Source of the DNA: Pirellulaceae bacterium
GTDB taxonomy: Bacteria > Planctomycetota > Planctomycetia > Pirellulales > Pirellulaceae
Assembly (NCBI GenBank): GCA_022446825.1
Contig: JAKVBY010000035.1
Coordinates: forward strand, 1 to 43,885
DNA: 43,885 bases
Direction of reading: 5' to 3'
This document shows positions 35,098-43,885 of this stretch, one piece after another. Position 1 is the first letter of the stretch. Each line of letters starts with the position of its first letter. A model generated the notes under the pieces. The model made no database searches, was not told the origin of the DNA, and saw only the letters and a list, made by a program, of their open reading frames with translations. The position numbers and the translations under genes were made by a program.

Positions 35098-36966
35098 TCA
35101 GTTATTTTTGCCTAACGCAATGTCACGTGTAATGCGTTGTACACGAGCTTCGCGATCACTCAGGTTGGACAACGCCTGTCGAAGATCATCGTCGGTAGCT
35201 TGTCCGAGTAAGTCGTCTTCATTGTCGAGCAATCGCGCGTAACGGCGTGTGCGTTTGTTAATTCTCAATTGGAGAGATCGGATCATCCTAAGTTCGGCCA
35301 ATTGATTTACGAGCGGTTGATCTTGGGGCTGTCCTGCTTGTCCAGGTTGCTGTTGTTGCTGCTGGCGTTGTTCTTGTTCCCGTTGGGCTTTTTGAAGTGC
35401 AGCGATCAATTCTTCCAACGCTTCGATGATTTCTTCTTCAATCCCTTGGGTGATCCGCCCGACCTTTGTGTTCGCGAGCCGATTTGCGACTTGATGCATG
35501 TCACTTCGTAATTGTTCAACCGTTTCAGGGAAGGCGATAGATGATCCTTCATCGAGTAACAGGGTGTAACAACGATCCGCCTCGAGGATGACCTTTTGCT
35601 GGGAAATACTTACCTTATTGGTGCGGATGGCGAAGTCATCTAATTGCTCTGCCTCAGGAATCTGCGCCAAACTAAGCGTTCTTTCGTAGACCTTTAATTC
35701 CATCTCCAGCATTTTGCGAAAACGCGATTCGAGTGTCGCTAGTGCTCTTTCAACCTCCTCCTCGCGGAGTTGGCGGAGGATTTCTTCCAGTTCGGCAATG
35801 GCTTGACGAAGCTCTGCCTCTGCTTCCTTTTGGGAGATCACCGATTCTTCTCGCTTTGCTTCCACGAGCCGACGTTCGGCCTCACGCATTTTTTCTTGAG
35901 CTGTGCGGATTCGTTGTTGTGCTGGAGATTCGTTCTGTGCTTTCGATTCGGCGGATGGACTTTGGCTAGATTGGCTTTCGTCGTCGCTCTCATCGCTTGG
36001 GGATGGTGGAGCTTCTTGGTCCCCTTGAGATTTTCCCGGAGAGGGGTTTGTTTTTGGGGAAGCATCTTTCTTGCTGTCTCCATTAGACGGATTTTCCCCG
36101 TCCGGAGAATTTTCCTTGGGTGCGGCGTCCTTGTCGGCGTCCGGAGATTTTGAGGGATCGTCTGATTCGTCTTCGTTGTTTTCTTTGGACTTGGCGTCAT
36201 TCTCCGATTGAGGAGATTGTTCTTCAGATGGCGCCGAGTCTTTGGGGGGCGGAGCTTTTTTATTTCCTTGCTCTGTCTCAGCGTCCTCTGCATCTTGGTT
36301 CTGATTCCCTTCGGTAGGTTCGGAATCGTTGTCCACAGAACTTCCTTCGTCATTACTCTCAATTTCTTCGATGTCACCTTGTACCTGTTCGGTGCGGTCA
36401 GCGATTTGAGATTGGTTTTCTGCCAATTCATCAAGGTTCGCTCCGCCTTCGGTGCGTCCTCGGTTGGACCGTTGCATGCGTTCAATGCGTCTCAGTTGCT
36501 TAATGGCTTGCTTGATTCTTTGCATTTCACTTGCATTGCGGTTTTGCCGATCTTCGCTAAGTAGCAAATCGAGTAAGGCCTTTAAGTCTATTTGGACCGC
36601 CTCTTGTCCTTCCACGGCACCTTTGAGTGAATTTTGTTTCAAGTTTTCCACAACTTGATTCAGTTGAATGAGCGTCAAACGATCTTTTGACTGCTTGAGT
36701 GTTTGCTCTAAAACCGCCGACCTGCGTGGATTGGTAGTTCGCTCAAACTCCATCATGCGCATTAAAAGATCTTCAAGACGCGCGTACCGATCGGTAAGTT
36801 GACCCTGGCGGAGGGTCAATTCGGTGACCGCATTGGGAGGATTATCCGCAGGTGGTGTGACAGCCTCTTGGGCTTGGGCGAAAGAGAAGGAAATGGCTGC
36901 AAGGCAAAACAGGCGTCCACAAAGCAGCGCAGCGGGTTGGAATAAACCGGATCGACAGTGTTTCAT
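35098..36966 (-). CDS. Exported coiled-coil protein with acidic low-complexity linker
   Basis: 622 residues with a signal peptide (~1-33, ending FAQAQ). Coiled-coil region 1 (~45-200) is rich in Leu/Gln/Glu/Arg. A highly acidic Ser/Pro/Asp/Glu/Asn/Lys linker (~205-350) is disordered. Coiled-coil region 2 (~350-560) includes a long EAKREE-type helix and a poly-Gln run near ~535. A charged C-terminal helix follows. No enzyme family is recognised. It sits between the DUF4175-like membrane gene (91 bases upstream) and the helical cluster protein (60 bases downstream), and may link membrane components in the periplasm. ATG with GAGGAG (36973-36978) six bases upstream. Confidence 0.82.
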   Translation of the reverse strand: MKHCRSGLFQPAALLCGRLFCLAAISFSFAQAQEAVTPPADNPPNAVTELTLRQGQLTDRYARLEDLLMRMMEFERTTNPRRSAVLEQTLKQSKDRLTLIQLNQVVENLKQNSLKGAVEGQEAVQIDLKALLDLLLSEDRQNRNASEMQRIKQAIKQLRRIERMQRSNRGRTEGGANLDELAENQSQIADRTEQVQGDIEEIESNDEGSSVDNDSEPTEGNQNQDAEDAETEQGNKKAPPPKDSAPSEEQSPQSENDAKSKENNEDESDDPSKSPDADKDAAPKENSPDGENPSNGDSKKDASPKTNPSPGKSQGDQEAPPSPSDESDDESQSSQSPSAESKAQNESPAQQRIRTAQEKMREAERRLVEAKREESVISQKEAEAELRQAIAELEEILRQLREEEVERALATLESRFRKMLEMELKVYERTLSLAQIPEAEQLDDFAIRTNKVSISQQKVILEADRCYTLLLDEGSSIAFPETVEQLRSDMHQVANRLANTKVGRITQGIEEEIIEALEELIAALQKAQREQEQRQQQQQQPGQAGQPQDQPLVNQLAELRMIRSLQLRINKRTRRYARLLDNEDDLLGQATDDDLRQALSNLSDREARVQRITRDIALGKNN

Positions 36967-37057
36967 GATCGACTCCTCAAACGTCGGTGTCGTTTTTCAG
37001 CATAACGTATTTTCGAGCAATCTGATGAAGGCAAATCGCCAATTCTCCCAAACACTT

Positions 37058-39469
37058 TTATTCGGGCAGAATTAGGTCTCCGAGTAGCTGTTTTTTACGT
37101 TCTTTCTTGGTGTCATCTAGCAAGCCGTCTTGGGTTTCGAGCAATTCTCGCACGATTTCTAAAAGCTCATTGTATGTTTCCAGTTGTAACATTTGTTGCA
37201 GTACCGCATCCATTTCGACCAAGATATCGTTCGTCTGCGCGAGCGCATTTTGAGAACTGGTTTGAGCAGATTCGGGGTGTTCGAGAGCAGCCTCGAGATC
37301 GTGTAGCAACTGGTCTAATTCAGGAAACATCGATGTTCCGATTTCACGGAGGGGATCGGCAATTTGTTCCTTCAGGCGTTTTTGGCGATCTTCCGAATCG
37401 ACGACACGATTGTGGATCAACTCTTGACGAATGTCGTTAAAGGACAAAGCAACGCCGAGCAGCTCTTGTGCTGATTTTTCACTCTGCATTTGTGAGCGTT
37501 GCGTGCGAAGAATTCTTAGCGAACGGGCTCGTTGTTCTTTTTCTCCAGCTGAATTTGAGGAGTCCTCCGTAGCTGAAGGGCTGGCACCCAATTGATCTTC
37601 GGGATCATCGCCCGAATCTTCGGTCCCGATAAAGTCACCGTGGACTCGTGCTAAAGAGTCGCGCGTATCGGTCATTTCCTCGATGATCAATTCAAACCTT
37701 TGTCGTAAGCCTAATTCGGCGCGTTCTAAGATTCGTAAAAGCTCTTCCGGAGTGACGACTTCAAGCTCAACACGACCACTTCTACCGATGTTTGGACCTG
37801 TTCCGTTCAACTCGAATCGATCGGTTGCATGACTTGCGATGACGACTTGATTTCCTGGCACGATGGGAGTGGCGTTTTTCGGTCCGCGTTCGAGGCGGAA
37901 ATCGATCTCGTATTGAGCCTGTCCATCTCGATTAGGCACGCAAGGGAATTCGCGTGGGGTGGCATCGTTGATGAAGAGATCAATCCAGACACCGTCGATG
38001 CCATGGTCGTCGGAAACGGCGGTGTTAATCGGAACAATGGCGTCTGGAGTAATTGCCGTTCCAATGCCATTCAACCCCAACTCGACACGCGGACTCTCGT
38101 CAGCCAAAGAGAGAATGTCGATGTGTTGTGGTCTGTCGCTGAGGATGCCATCGACATCACTTAATGAAACTTGGATGTCGATATCGTTTTGCAAACTCTC
38201 GACGCGATACTCGAAAACTTTAGCACTGGCAGCTTCAGCTAAAACGATGGTTTCTATCGCGTCATGAGGGGATGCGGTATTGTTTTCTGGTAGTGGTTCT
38301 TCGGTAGCATTGGTTGGAAGCGAGGTGTCACGGATCATGGCTTGACGGATGGGTTTGTTCGTTTTGCAGCGGATCGTGACTTGGGAACTAAGTGGCAATG
38401 TGATCCCTTTATGCCAAGGTTGTCCGATGAGATCGAGGCGTTCCATGTAGGCAGGGAATTTGCAGTCGATTTCGATGTCAACAATGGTGGGGCTGTCGAC
38501 AACGTTGATACGATAGTCACGTAACCGGTGATCGAAACCGATGACGTCAAAATCGATGCTTGAGAGAACTCCTTTAAAAGGTTTGCCATCGAAAGAGTAC
38601 CTTTGAAAGCCGTCCCGTGGGCGGCCAATCTTTCGCATGCTGACACGTCCACGATCTTGTTCAGCGGTTTCATACACGATAGTACATGTTTCTGGAACAA
38701 CGCGGGCTCCAGCATCTGCCTGAACGATTAGATTTAAACTGCCACCCTTGGCGGCTTTCACAGAGTGATTGACAAAGGTTGTAAACGATGGTGGCTCATT
38801 GCCCCAGAGGAATTCTTCGCTTCGTAGCATGTCGATCCCGACGACCTCGATATGCGCGCTTCGGGGCCAGGGTTGATCGCTGAGTAGATAGAGTCGGTTG
38901 ATCCAGGTATCAAAAGCATTCTCGTAGATAAGGGAAAATGCCAGGATGGGTGTGGCGACGAGGACCGCGCCCGACATTTTGGTGAGCAATGGGGCAAAAT
39001 TAAAGACCCTTGCAAAACGTACCTGTTTTGTTTCCAGCAAGGCCTCTCCGCTTGTTTGCACTAACATGTCTTCGGCAAAATGAGCAGCATGTGCGGGAGC
39101 TGAATTCAATTCAACGGCGGTGACGAGGCTGTCTTTGAATGAAGCGAAGCGACGCTCAAGTAAAACGGCCATGCTACGGTCTGTAAGCCTTGTAAGAGTC
39201 CGGCGCAATATCCAGCGATAGATCAAAACAGCCAAACCGATGGCAATGACTGCCCGTAAAATAGCACGTGCTAGATGCGGTAATTCACTAGCGCCTACAA
39301 GAATGGGGAAATAGTCGACGGCTAATCCCAGCCAAAAGGTCAAGCCGAGCCAAATGACGGCTAAGGCAGCACCTTCCAGAAAAACGTAAACGCGAATGCG
39401 CCACTTTAGCCCGCGCAAAACAGACCGAATTGGTCCCGCCAGTTTGCCGCTGTCAGCTCCAGTCGCCAT
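37058..39469 (-). CDS. DUF4175-like membrane protein
   Basis: 803 residues. Two N-terminal transmembrane helices (~28-50 and ~68-88) and a third (~165-185) flank a cytoplasmic stretch that includes a DRSMAVLLERRF segment. A large extracytoplasmic beta-rich region (~200-560) and a helical coiled C terminus (~570-803), with an acidic Ser/Glu/Asp-rich stretch at ~625-650, complete the layout. The arrangement resembles DUF4175/TIGR02302-type proteins found with VWA and MoxR-associated genes. Its function is unknown. It lies 59 bases after the VWA membrane gene and upstream of the coiled-coil gene; cotranscription is likely. Confidence 0.78.
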   Translation of the reverse strand: MATGADSGKLAGPIRSVLRGLKWRIRVYVFLEGAALAVIWLGLTFWLGLAVDYFPILVGASELPHLARAILRAVIAIGLAVLIYRWILRRTLTRLTDRSMAVLLERRFASFKDSLVTAVELNSAPAHAAHFAEDMLVQTSGEALLETKQVRFARVFNFAPLLTKMSGAVLVATPILAFSLIYENAFDTWINRLYLLSDQPWPRSAHIEVVGIDMLRSEEFLWGNEPPSFTTFVNHSVKAAKGGSLNLIVQADAGARVVPETCTIVYETAEQDRGRVSMRKIGRPRDGFQRYSFDGKPFKGVLSSIDFDVIGFDHRLRDYRINVVDSPTIVDIEIDCKFPAYMERLDLIGQPWHKGITLPLSSQVTIRCKTNKPIRQAMIRDTSLPTNATEEPLPENNTASPHDAIETIVLAEAASAKVFEYRVESLQNDIDIQVSLSDVDGILSDRPQHIDILSLADESPRVELGLNGIGTAITPDAIVPINTAVSDDHGIDGVWIDLFINDATPREFPCVPNRDGQAQYEIDFRLERGPKNATPIVPGNQVVIASHATDRFELNGTGPNIGRSGRVELEVVTPEELLRILERAELGLRQRFELIIEEMTDTRDSLARVHGDFIGTEDSGDDPEDQLGASPSATEDSSNSAGEKEQRARSLRILRTQRSQMQSEKSAQELLGVALSFNDIRQELIHNRVVDSEDRQKRLKEQIADPLREIGTSMFPELDQLLHDLEAALEHPESAQTSSQNALAQTNDILVEMDAVLQQMLQLETYNELLEIVRELLETQDGLLDDTKKERKKQLLGDLILPE

Positions 39470-39528
39470 GATTTGTTTCTTTAATTAGGAATGTTTCATC
39501 AAAGTGATTTGGGCGAGGTTATCCACAA

Positions 39529-42303
39529 CTAAGCGAGACGGCTCAGTCTTCGTATCAACCACTCGCAGCAGAGCACACCGGAAATCAAAATCATCAACCA
39601 AGTCATCAAGACTTCCTCGAATTTTCGATCGGGTGTTCCAGGCAGGTAGCTCACTTGATCTTGAGGTTCGAGTAAATTTGCAAGTGGAGCGCGGCCCGAG
39701 TTTTGTTGATTCACCGCAGCACGCACACCAATGAAGTACTGGCCGCCTGTTTTATCCGCGAGTTCTTTCATTAATGCGTCATTTCGTTCCGGTCGTTCTG
39801 ATTCGGCACGTGTTGCGACGACGCGTACTTCTCTTGTTAGTAATTCGTCCGGACCGCCTCCGGGTGAACTTAATTCAATGCGATAGTTTCCTTCCTGCAT
39901 GACGGTGAATTGTGCGCTAAACATGCCGTCTCGTGACGCATCCTTCACGCGTGGCAGCTGCAGTGGCTTGCGTGTGCCATCTGGAAGGACCAGAGTGGAT
40001 TCGACGTCATTCACGTCGAGGGGGGCATGGCGTTCGTTTTGCAGCATCGCACGAACTACGACATGCTCACCCAAGCTGCAGCGTTCTTTGTCCGTCAAGA
40101 GAACTCCATGGGTAGAGTCTCGTAAAATACGCCCCTGGGATGCCCATCGGATAAGCTTGGTGTAGTACATTTCAAAATAACCCTCATCCATCGCCCGTAA
40201 CCGCCACATCTCACCACTGGCCTGGAAAAAAACACGGCCGGCGCCGTAAAAATGATTGGCAAGATAGATGGGCAATTGTTCGTCGATGGCAGTTTCCGAG
40301 TCCGAGAAATGGGCCAAGATCTTAGCGCCTCGTTTTTTCTCTTTGACGGCATAGTAACCATATACACCTTCAAAGGACGCCCAGGTGCGTTCGCTCTCAG
40401 TCGGACTCTCTTCGAGCCATAAGAAATCAGCTTGAAGTCCATCACGAGTAAACTCGAGTGGCCAAGCTCTTTCGGCTCCGAATCGCCCCAGTTGCAGTGC
40501 CGCGGAACCCTGACTGAAGAAGGAAACTGGATAGAGTCGTTTAATAGTATCTACTGCCAGATTTCGACCTCGTCGAAATCTGGTCCATTCGGGTGTGAAG
40601 ACAGGACCGGCGATTGCAATGAGTCCACCAGCTTTTTCGGCGACCCATTTCTCCAGGAGTTCGGCTTGCAATTCGTCTAAAGCCTCCCAATTAGGATCAA
40701 ATGCGATGATGCAATCATATTCGTAGAGTTCGTCATTCAGAGCGGGAAACTCAAATAGCAACTCGTCAGATTCTTGAGAGATACCTGGCTGCCCTGATTG
40801 GAGCCAAACGTGCAAGATGGAATCTTTGTCACGATAAAGTTGGTTCCTTAAAAAGCGAAATTCTCTCGTGGGACCACCGGCGATGAGAAGAATTTTTGCT
40901 TTGCGTTCGATGATATCGATTGTTGTACTCTTACGGTTGTCATTGGGATTTTGATCTTGGTTGGGGGGTACGATTCGCAACGTGTATTCACGACGCCCAC
41001 GATCTACAGGTGTGGCTTCAAAAGTTACCGCGTCGATTACACCGCTTTCGCCTAACAGGATTGTGCGTTGGTCCTCCAATAACTGAGTTTCCGATTCGCT
41101 TGCGCCGACTTTACCTGAAAGTAGTTCTACGGTTGCCGAACGACCGCTGTAACCGTGGTTTTGGATGTAGGCGGTGAGTGTGAAATCGTCGCCGGGGTAG
41201 ACGCGTGGCGGAGCCTCGAGGTCAACGACCCGTACGTTCCTGGGTTGTCGGTCACTACCTAATCCGACGCAGTGGACTGGGATTTTTGCAGTGCGCGCAA
41301 CTTCTACAGCCCTGGTGTGATCCATGCCATCGTTGAGGCGACCGTCACTAAATAAAATAATTCCTGCAATCGGCCCGCCACGTTCTTTATTCACCAGATA
41401 GCGGACTGCATCGCCGAGGCGTGTTTTCGCACCTTGAGGAATCAATTCAGCTGACCAGTTGACTTGAGGCTCTGTTTGAATTTCCTGCTCAACGTTAATT
41501 TCAGGCAATGGATCGTGCGAGGTTTCCGGTTGGAGTCCTAAAGAAACCAGGAGACTTGTGTCGGGACTTCGCAGGTCCGCCACACCGAAGAAAACTAAAG
41601 AGATGATCAATAACAGCATGCTGGCGAGCAAAAACCAGGAATTTTCGGTGTGGGCCCTTCTTGTAGTGCCTGTCCGAAGGTGTAACACACCAGTGACCAA
41701 GGCAAACGCCAGGGCTCCGACTGCAATCAAAGCGAGTGTCCGGGATTGCCGCAACGCGGCGGCTTGCCGATCGTCTTTCTTTTCCTCAGGAGCGGTTTGC
41801 CTGCTTGGCTTGACGAGTTTTGGAAACGACGCGAATTCGATTGGTTTTGCACCTTGATCGAACCGGTAGGCAATCACATCATGATTCGTACGCAGGGATG
41901 CGAGAAATGCTCCCGTTTGCAGTTCATGAATTACATGATCTATTCGACTTGGTCCGTTAGAACTTTGAGAAGCATCTGAGTCGTGTAACCCCATGCTTTG
42001 ACTGGTGTCAATGAGCAGCAGCGCTCGTGAATTCTTGACCAGCTGGCGTTCTGAGCGTTTTTCGAGGTTTAAAAAGAAAATCAAAATCCCAAGAAATGCG
42101 CTCAGCCGTAACGCAACGAGTAACCAACTGACGCCTCGCGACAGTTCTACTGAGTCGCGTCGATAGATCCAAATCGTATAAGTGATTAATAAAATGCCGG
42201 CGACCGCAATTGCCATCCATTGCCAACCCTCGGAGAAGGATTGCAACCGGGTGAACTGGTGATAGACGTTACTTTCCAGAGCAAGCAGATTAACCGGTGA
42301 CAT
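39529..42303 (-). CDS. VWA-domain membrane protein with a glutamine amidotransferase-like domain
   Basis: 924 residues from ATG 42303 (GGAGGG at 42311-42316). A GTG five codons upstream overlaps that site and is less likely. Two helices (~28-46 and ~58-80) precede a VWA domain with MIDAS residues DTSQS (~99-103), Thr295 and SDGRLND (~320-326). The VWA fold is interrupted at ~165-285 by a segment containing two transmembrane helices (~190-210 and ~223-245). A beta-sandwich (~345-445) and a class I glutamine-amidotransferase-like domain (~450-690; ILLIAGGPTREFRFLRNQL) without a clear nucleophile cysteine follow, then another beta-rich domain and a C-terminal helix (~895-915). It overlaps the preceding gene by 14 bases. 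It resembles Bat-type membrane VWA proteins. Confidence 0.85.
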   Translation of the reverse strand: MSPVNLLALESNVYHQFTRLQSFSEGWQWMAIAVAGILLITYTIWIYRRDSVELSRGVSWLLVALRLSAFLGILIFFLNLEKRSERQLVKNSRALLLIDTSQSMGLHDSDASQSSNGPSRIDHVIHELQTGAFLASLRTNHDVIAYRFDQGAKPIEFASFPKLVKPSRQTAPEEKKDDRQAAALRQSRTLALIAVGALAFALVTGVLHLRTGTTRRAHTENSWFLLASMLLLIISLVFFGVADLRSPDTSLLVSLGLQPETSHDPLPEINVEQEIQTEPQVNWSAELIPQGAKTRLGDAVRYLVNKERGGPIAGIILFSDGRLNDGMDHTRAVEVARTAKIPVHCVGLGSDRQPRNVRVVDLEAPPRVYPGDDFTLTAYIQNHGYSGRSATVELLSGKVGASESETQLLEDQRTILLGESGVIDAVTFEATPVDRGRREYTLRIVPPNQDQNPNDNRKSTTIDIIERKAKILLIAGGPTREFRFLRNQLYRDKDSILHVWLQSGQPGISQESDELLFEFPALNDELYEYDCIIAFDPNWEALDELQAELLEKWVAEKAGGLIAIAGPVFTPEWTRFRRGRNLAVDTIKRLYPVSFFSQGSAALQLGRFGAERAWPLEFTRDGLQADFLWLEESPTESERTWASFEGVYGYYAVKEKKRGAKILAHFSDSETAIDEQLPIYLANHFYGAGRVFFQASGEMWRLRAMDEGYFEMYYTKLIRWASQGRILRDSTHGVLLTDKERCSLGEHVVVRAMLQNERHAPLDVNDVESTLVLPDGTRKPLQLPRVKDASRDGMFSAQFTVMQEGNYRIELSSPGGGPDELLTREVRVVATRAESERPERNDALMKELADKTGGQYFIGVRAAVNQQNSGRAPLANLLEPQDQVSYLPGTPDRKFEEVLMTWLMILISGVLCCEWLIRRLSRLA

Positions 42304-43885
42304 GGCGAATCCCTCCACGCACAGGATGATAGCTGCAAAAGAGCGCGATCAGTTGCTCAAAAATAAGGAAGCCAGTCAAAAGTGCCATCAACGTAAGACT
42401 ACGATCGGGTGAGGTTTGGTGCGTGTCTACATCGAAATCTTCGGCTTGCAAGTAACGCACACCAAGTCCTTCAAACCTTGCCACCAGAGTGCGCGAATCA
42501 GCGACGGTTAGATCACTTTCGGAAGTGTCGATGTTAACGGCGAAACGAGTGGCTTGTAGGTTACCATCCTTCGTGGTGAGCAGTGCGTCATAGATACCAC
42601 TCTGCGCGGTCTCTGTTGATTTGAGGCCAGTGTAGCCTACGTTCACCGCGGATTGATTTGAGGCGGCGGTTACTGCGGCCGTAGATCGTTCCACTTCAGT
42701 CCGTTCCGCGTCCTTGCCCGGTAAGAAAAACTTAACGTCTTTGCGATACTCGTCTAGCGGCAAGGGAAAATCGAAAGCAGCAGCGACGAGTTGCTCGTCC
42801 ACTCGGCGCTGTTGTGCGGACAGGTGAGATTGTAGTTTCAACGCCATGACAACCAAGTAAGCTTCCGTTGCCCAGTTGTTCCAGACGGGTCCTAGGGTCG
42901 TCAAATAGGTCATGATGCGACCGTCGCCAAATGTGTGGTCGACGACCAACGGATCTTTGTTGCGAAGCTCTGCTGCGATTTGAACCGACGAATCTGGATT
43001 GTGTATCCAATCCTCGCGCGGCTTGACGTACTCGTCGACACTAACTTTGTTAATGATCGAATCTCGATACTTTGAAAAGTATGCAAAGACAGAATGGTCC
43101 GTTGCCACAATGTCAGGCGTGTCTTCCTCAATGTCCGGAGGCAATAACGCAATCCGCCCCAAAGGAAGAGGTAATAAGCCATTACCATCTTTGTAGAGAT
43201 GTTCGTTGTAATTGGACAAGCTAACATTGTCGCCCAAGAAAATTGCTAAGCCGCCGCCCTGGCGAACGTACGACTCCAAATGACTGATACCAACGCTATC
43301 GAAACGCGGAACGTCGAGAAGGTAGATCGCGGAATAATTAGAGAGTTCTTCGGGACTAGTATCACGAAGGAATTGCATTCCAACTCGGACGTCAGTTTCG
43401 ATGCCGGTTTTTACCCGCGGCCCTGGTTGAAAAACGAAACCCAAATAAAAGGCGTGTATTTGCTCTGGGGAGCCATCGAGAACGAGAACCCTTTGGCTTT
43501 CGGGCAGGTCTACAATTCCCCATCGACGATTGTCGATGTCGATTGCGTCACCCCCTTTAATCTGCGCCTCAACGACATGTTTTCCCGCATCAGGAAAAGC
43601 CACTTGAACGCGGGTTTCAATGGTCTCCCCCGCTGGGATGATCTCGATTGGCGGCAAATTAATTTCTTCCGTTTGTCCAGCTAATTCTTCTACTGTACCT
43701 AAACTGATTGCTTGTGGCTGATGAAACGTTTGCCGGATGGTTAGTTGGACATTGCGTTCTGGTTCTTTGCCAAAGTTGTGGACCGCGACGTTGACAAAAA
43801 GTGGCACACCGGCTGCCTGCGTGTCATTGCTGGAAATTAACTGAGTCACGGCCAGATTTTGGCGAGTTTCCGTAACGCAGTTTAC
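42290..43885 (-). CDS. BatA/VWA-like membrane protein, C-terminal part (gene continues past the window)
   Basis: The frame is open to the right edge with no stop, so the N terminus is missing. An internal GTG at 43849 would start inside a conserved beta-sandwich and is not the true start. The visible part (~531 residues) has a CARDB-like beta-sandwich (VNVAVHNFG, PAGETIETRVQVAFP, HVVEAQI), a flavodoxin/GATase-like Rossmann region (RVLVLDGSPEQI, YSAIYLLDVPRFD, YVRQGGGLAIFLGDN) and a C-terminal transmembrane helix (LTLMALLTGFLIFEQLIALF) followed by a short tail. This matches the C-terminal half of planctomycete BatA-domain proteins, whose N terminus carries a BatA helix pair and a VWA domain. 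It is the first visible gene of the VWA cluster. Confidence 0.85.
   Translation of the reverse strand, partial: VNCVTETRQNLAVTQLISSNDTQAAGVPLFVNVAVHNFGKEPERNVQLTIRQTFHQPQAISLGTVEELAGQTEEINLPPIEIIPAGETIETRVQVAFPDAGKHVVEAQIKGGDAIDIDNRRWGIVDLPESQRVLVLDGSPEQIHAFYLGFVFQPGPRVKTGIETDVRVGMQFLRDTSPEELSNYSAIYLLDVPRFDSVGISHLESYVRQGGGLAIFLGDNVSLSNYNEHLYKDGNGLLPLPLGRIALLPPDIEEDTPDIVATDHSVFAYFSKYRDSIINKVSVDEYVKPREDWIHNPDSSVQIAAELRNKDPLVVDHTFGDGRIMTYLTTLGPVWNNWATEAYLVVMALKLQSHLSAQQRRVDEQLVAAAFDFPLPLDEYRKDVKFFLPGKDAERTEVERSTAAVTAASNQSAVNVGYTGLKSTETAQSGIYDALLTTKDGNLQATRFAVNIDTSESDLTVADSRTLVARFEGLGVRYLQAEDFDVDTHQTSPDRSLTLMALLTGFLIFEQLIALFCSYHPVRGGIRHVTG
42311..42316 (-). promoter_or_regulatory. Shine-Dalgarno deciding the VWA membrane protein start
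   Basis: GGAGGG on the minus strand, seven bases before ATG 42303. It lies inside the coding end of the preceding gene and overlaps the alternative GTG at 42318, favouring the ATG. Confidence 0.65.

Noticed and set aside
35838..36485. Second-frame open frame within the acidic coiled-coil gene
   Set aside because: It arises from the biased codon composition of the low-complexity linker; the composition (Lys/Thr/Pro/Arg) is typical of a shadow frame.
43850..43885. Treating the GTG at 43849 as the true start of the rightmost gene
   Set aside because: The frame remains open to the window edge and the upstream residues continue a beta-sandwich, so the gene is truncated by the window.

Overview
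The window reads as chromosomal DNA of a planctomycete, most likely from the Pirellulales (Rhodopirellula-like) lineage. The markers are a BBP7-type outer-membrane barrel protein, a giant secreted protein with an N-terminal LEPR-XLL-like motif and a C-terminal dockerin pair, GEVED and SdrD-B-like modules, many signal-peptide-bearing hydrolases and proteases, a membrane-anchored Ser/Thr-kinase-like protein, and a Bat-like VWA/DUF4175-type membrane gene cluster. I found no rRNA, tRNA, CRISPR array, insertion sequence or phage gene.

Layout. 1-2833 (minus): a membrane-anchored pseudokinase. 3254-4825 (plus): BBP7 barrel protein. 5429-11398 (plus): a 1989-residue M36 (fungalysin-like) metalloprotease with SdrD-B, GEVED, Ig-like, cohesin-like and dockerin modules. 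11526-11645: a 15-bp minisatellite between convergent genes. 11742-14072 (minus): a secreted tandem alpha/beta hydrolase. 14201-15420 (plus): GNAT acetyltransferase and HAD phosphatase. 15556-16860 (minus): secreted M14 carboxypeptidase-like protein. 17503-19743 (plus): a trypsin-like protease, LamG/DUF1080-like and SirB1-like fusion. 19750-20607 (minus): CnoX/YbbN-type thioredoxin-TPR protein. 20769-27584 (plus): a housekeeping block with an SSS-family symporter, Xaa-Pro aminopeptidase, accB, accC and a phosphofructokinase carrying pyrophosphate-type signatures.

27598-43885 is all minus strand and is the most interesting part. In transcription order it holds the C-terminal part of a BatA/VWA-like membrane protein (running off the window), a VWA membrane protein whose VWA fold is interrupted by a transmembrane hairpin, a DUF4175-like membrane protein, a secreted coiled-coil protein with an acidic low-complexity linker, and a small secreted helical protein. 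After a gap of about 320 bp with two small hairpins come an NPCBM-domain protein and three consecutive HtrA/trypsin-like proteins. Of these three only the first keeps the His-Asp-Ser triad. The second has lost all three residues. The third has lost all three and is fused to an alpha/beta hydrolase domain whose nucleophile serine is also replaced, by glutamate.

Working hypothesis (inference): the right third encodes an envelope-associated assembly in which VWA/Bat-like membrane components sit beside one active periplasmic protease and two pseudoprotease paralogues that may act as scaffold, regulator or substrate-capture partners. Loss of catalytic residues recurs across the window (pseudokinase, two pseudoproteases, two hydrolase domains with a GxExG elbow).
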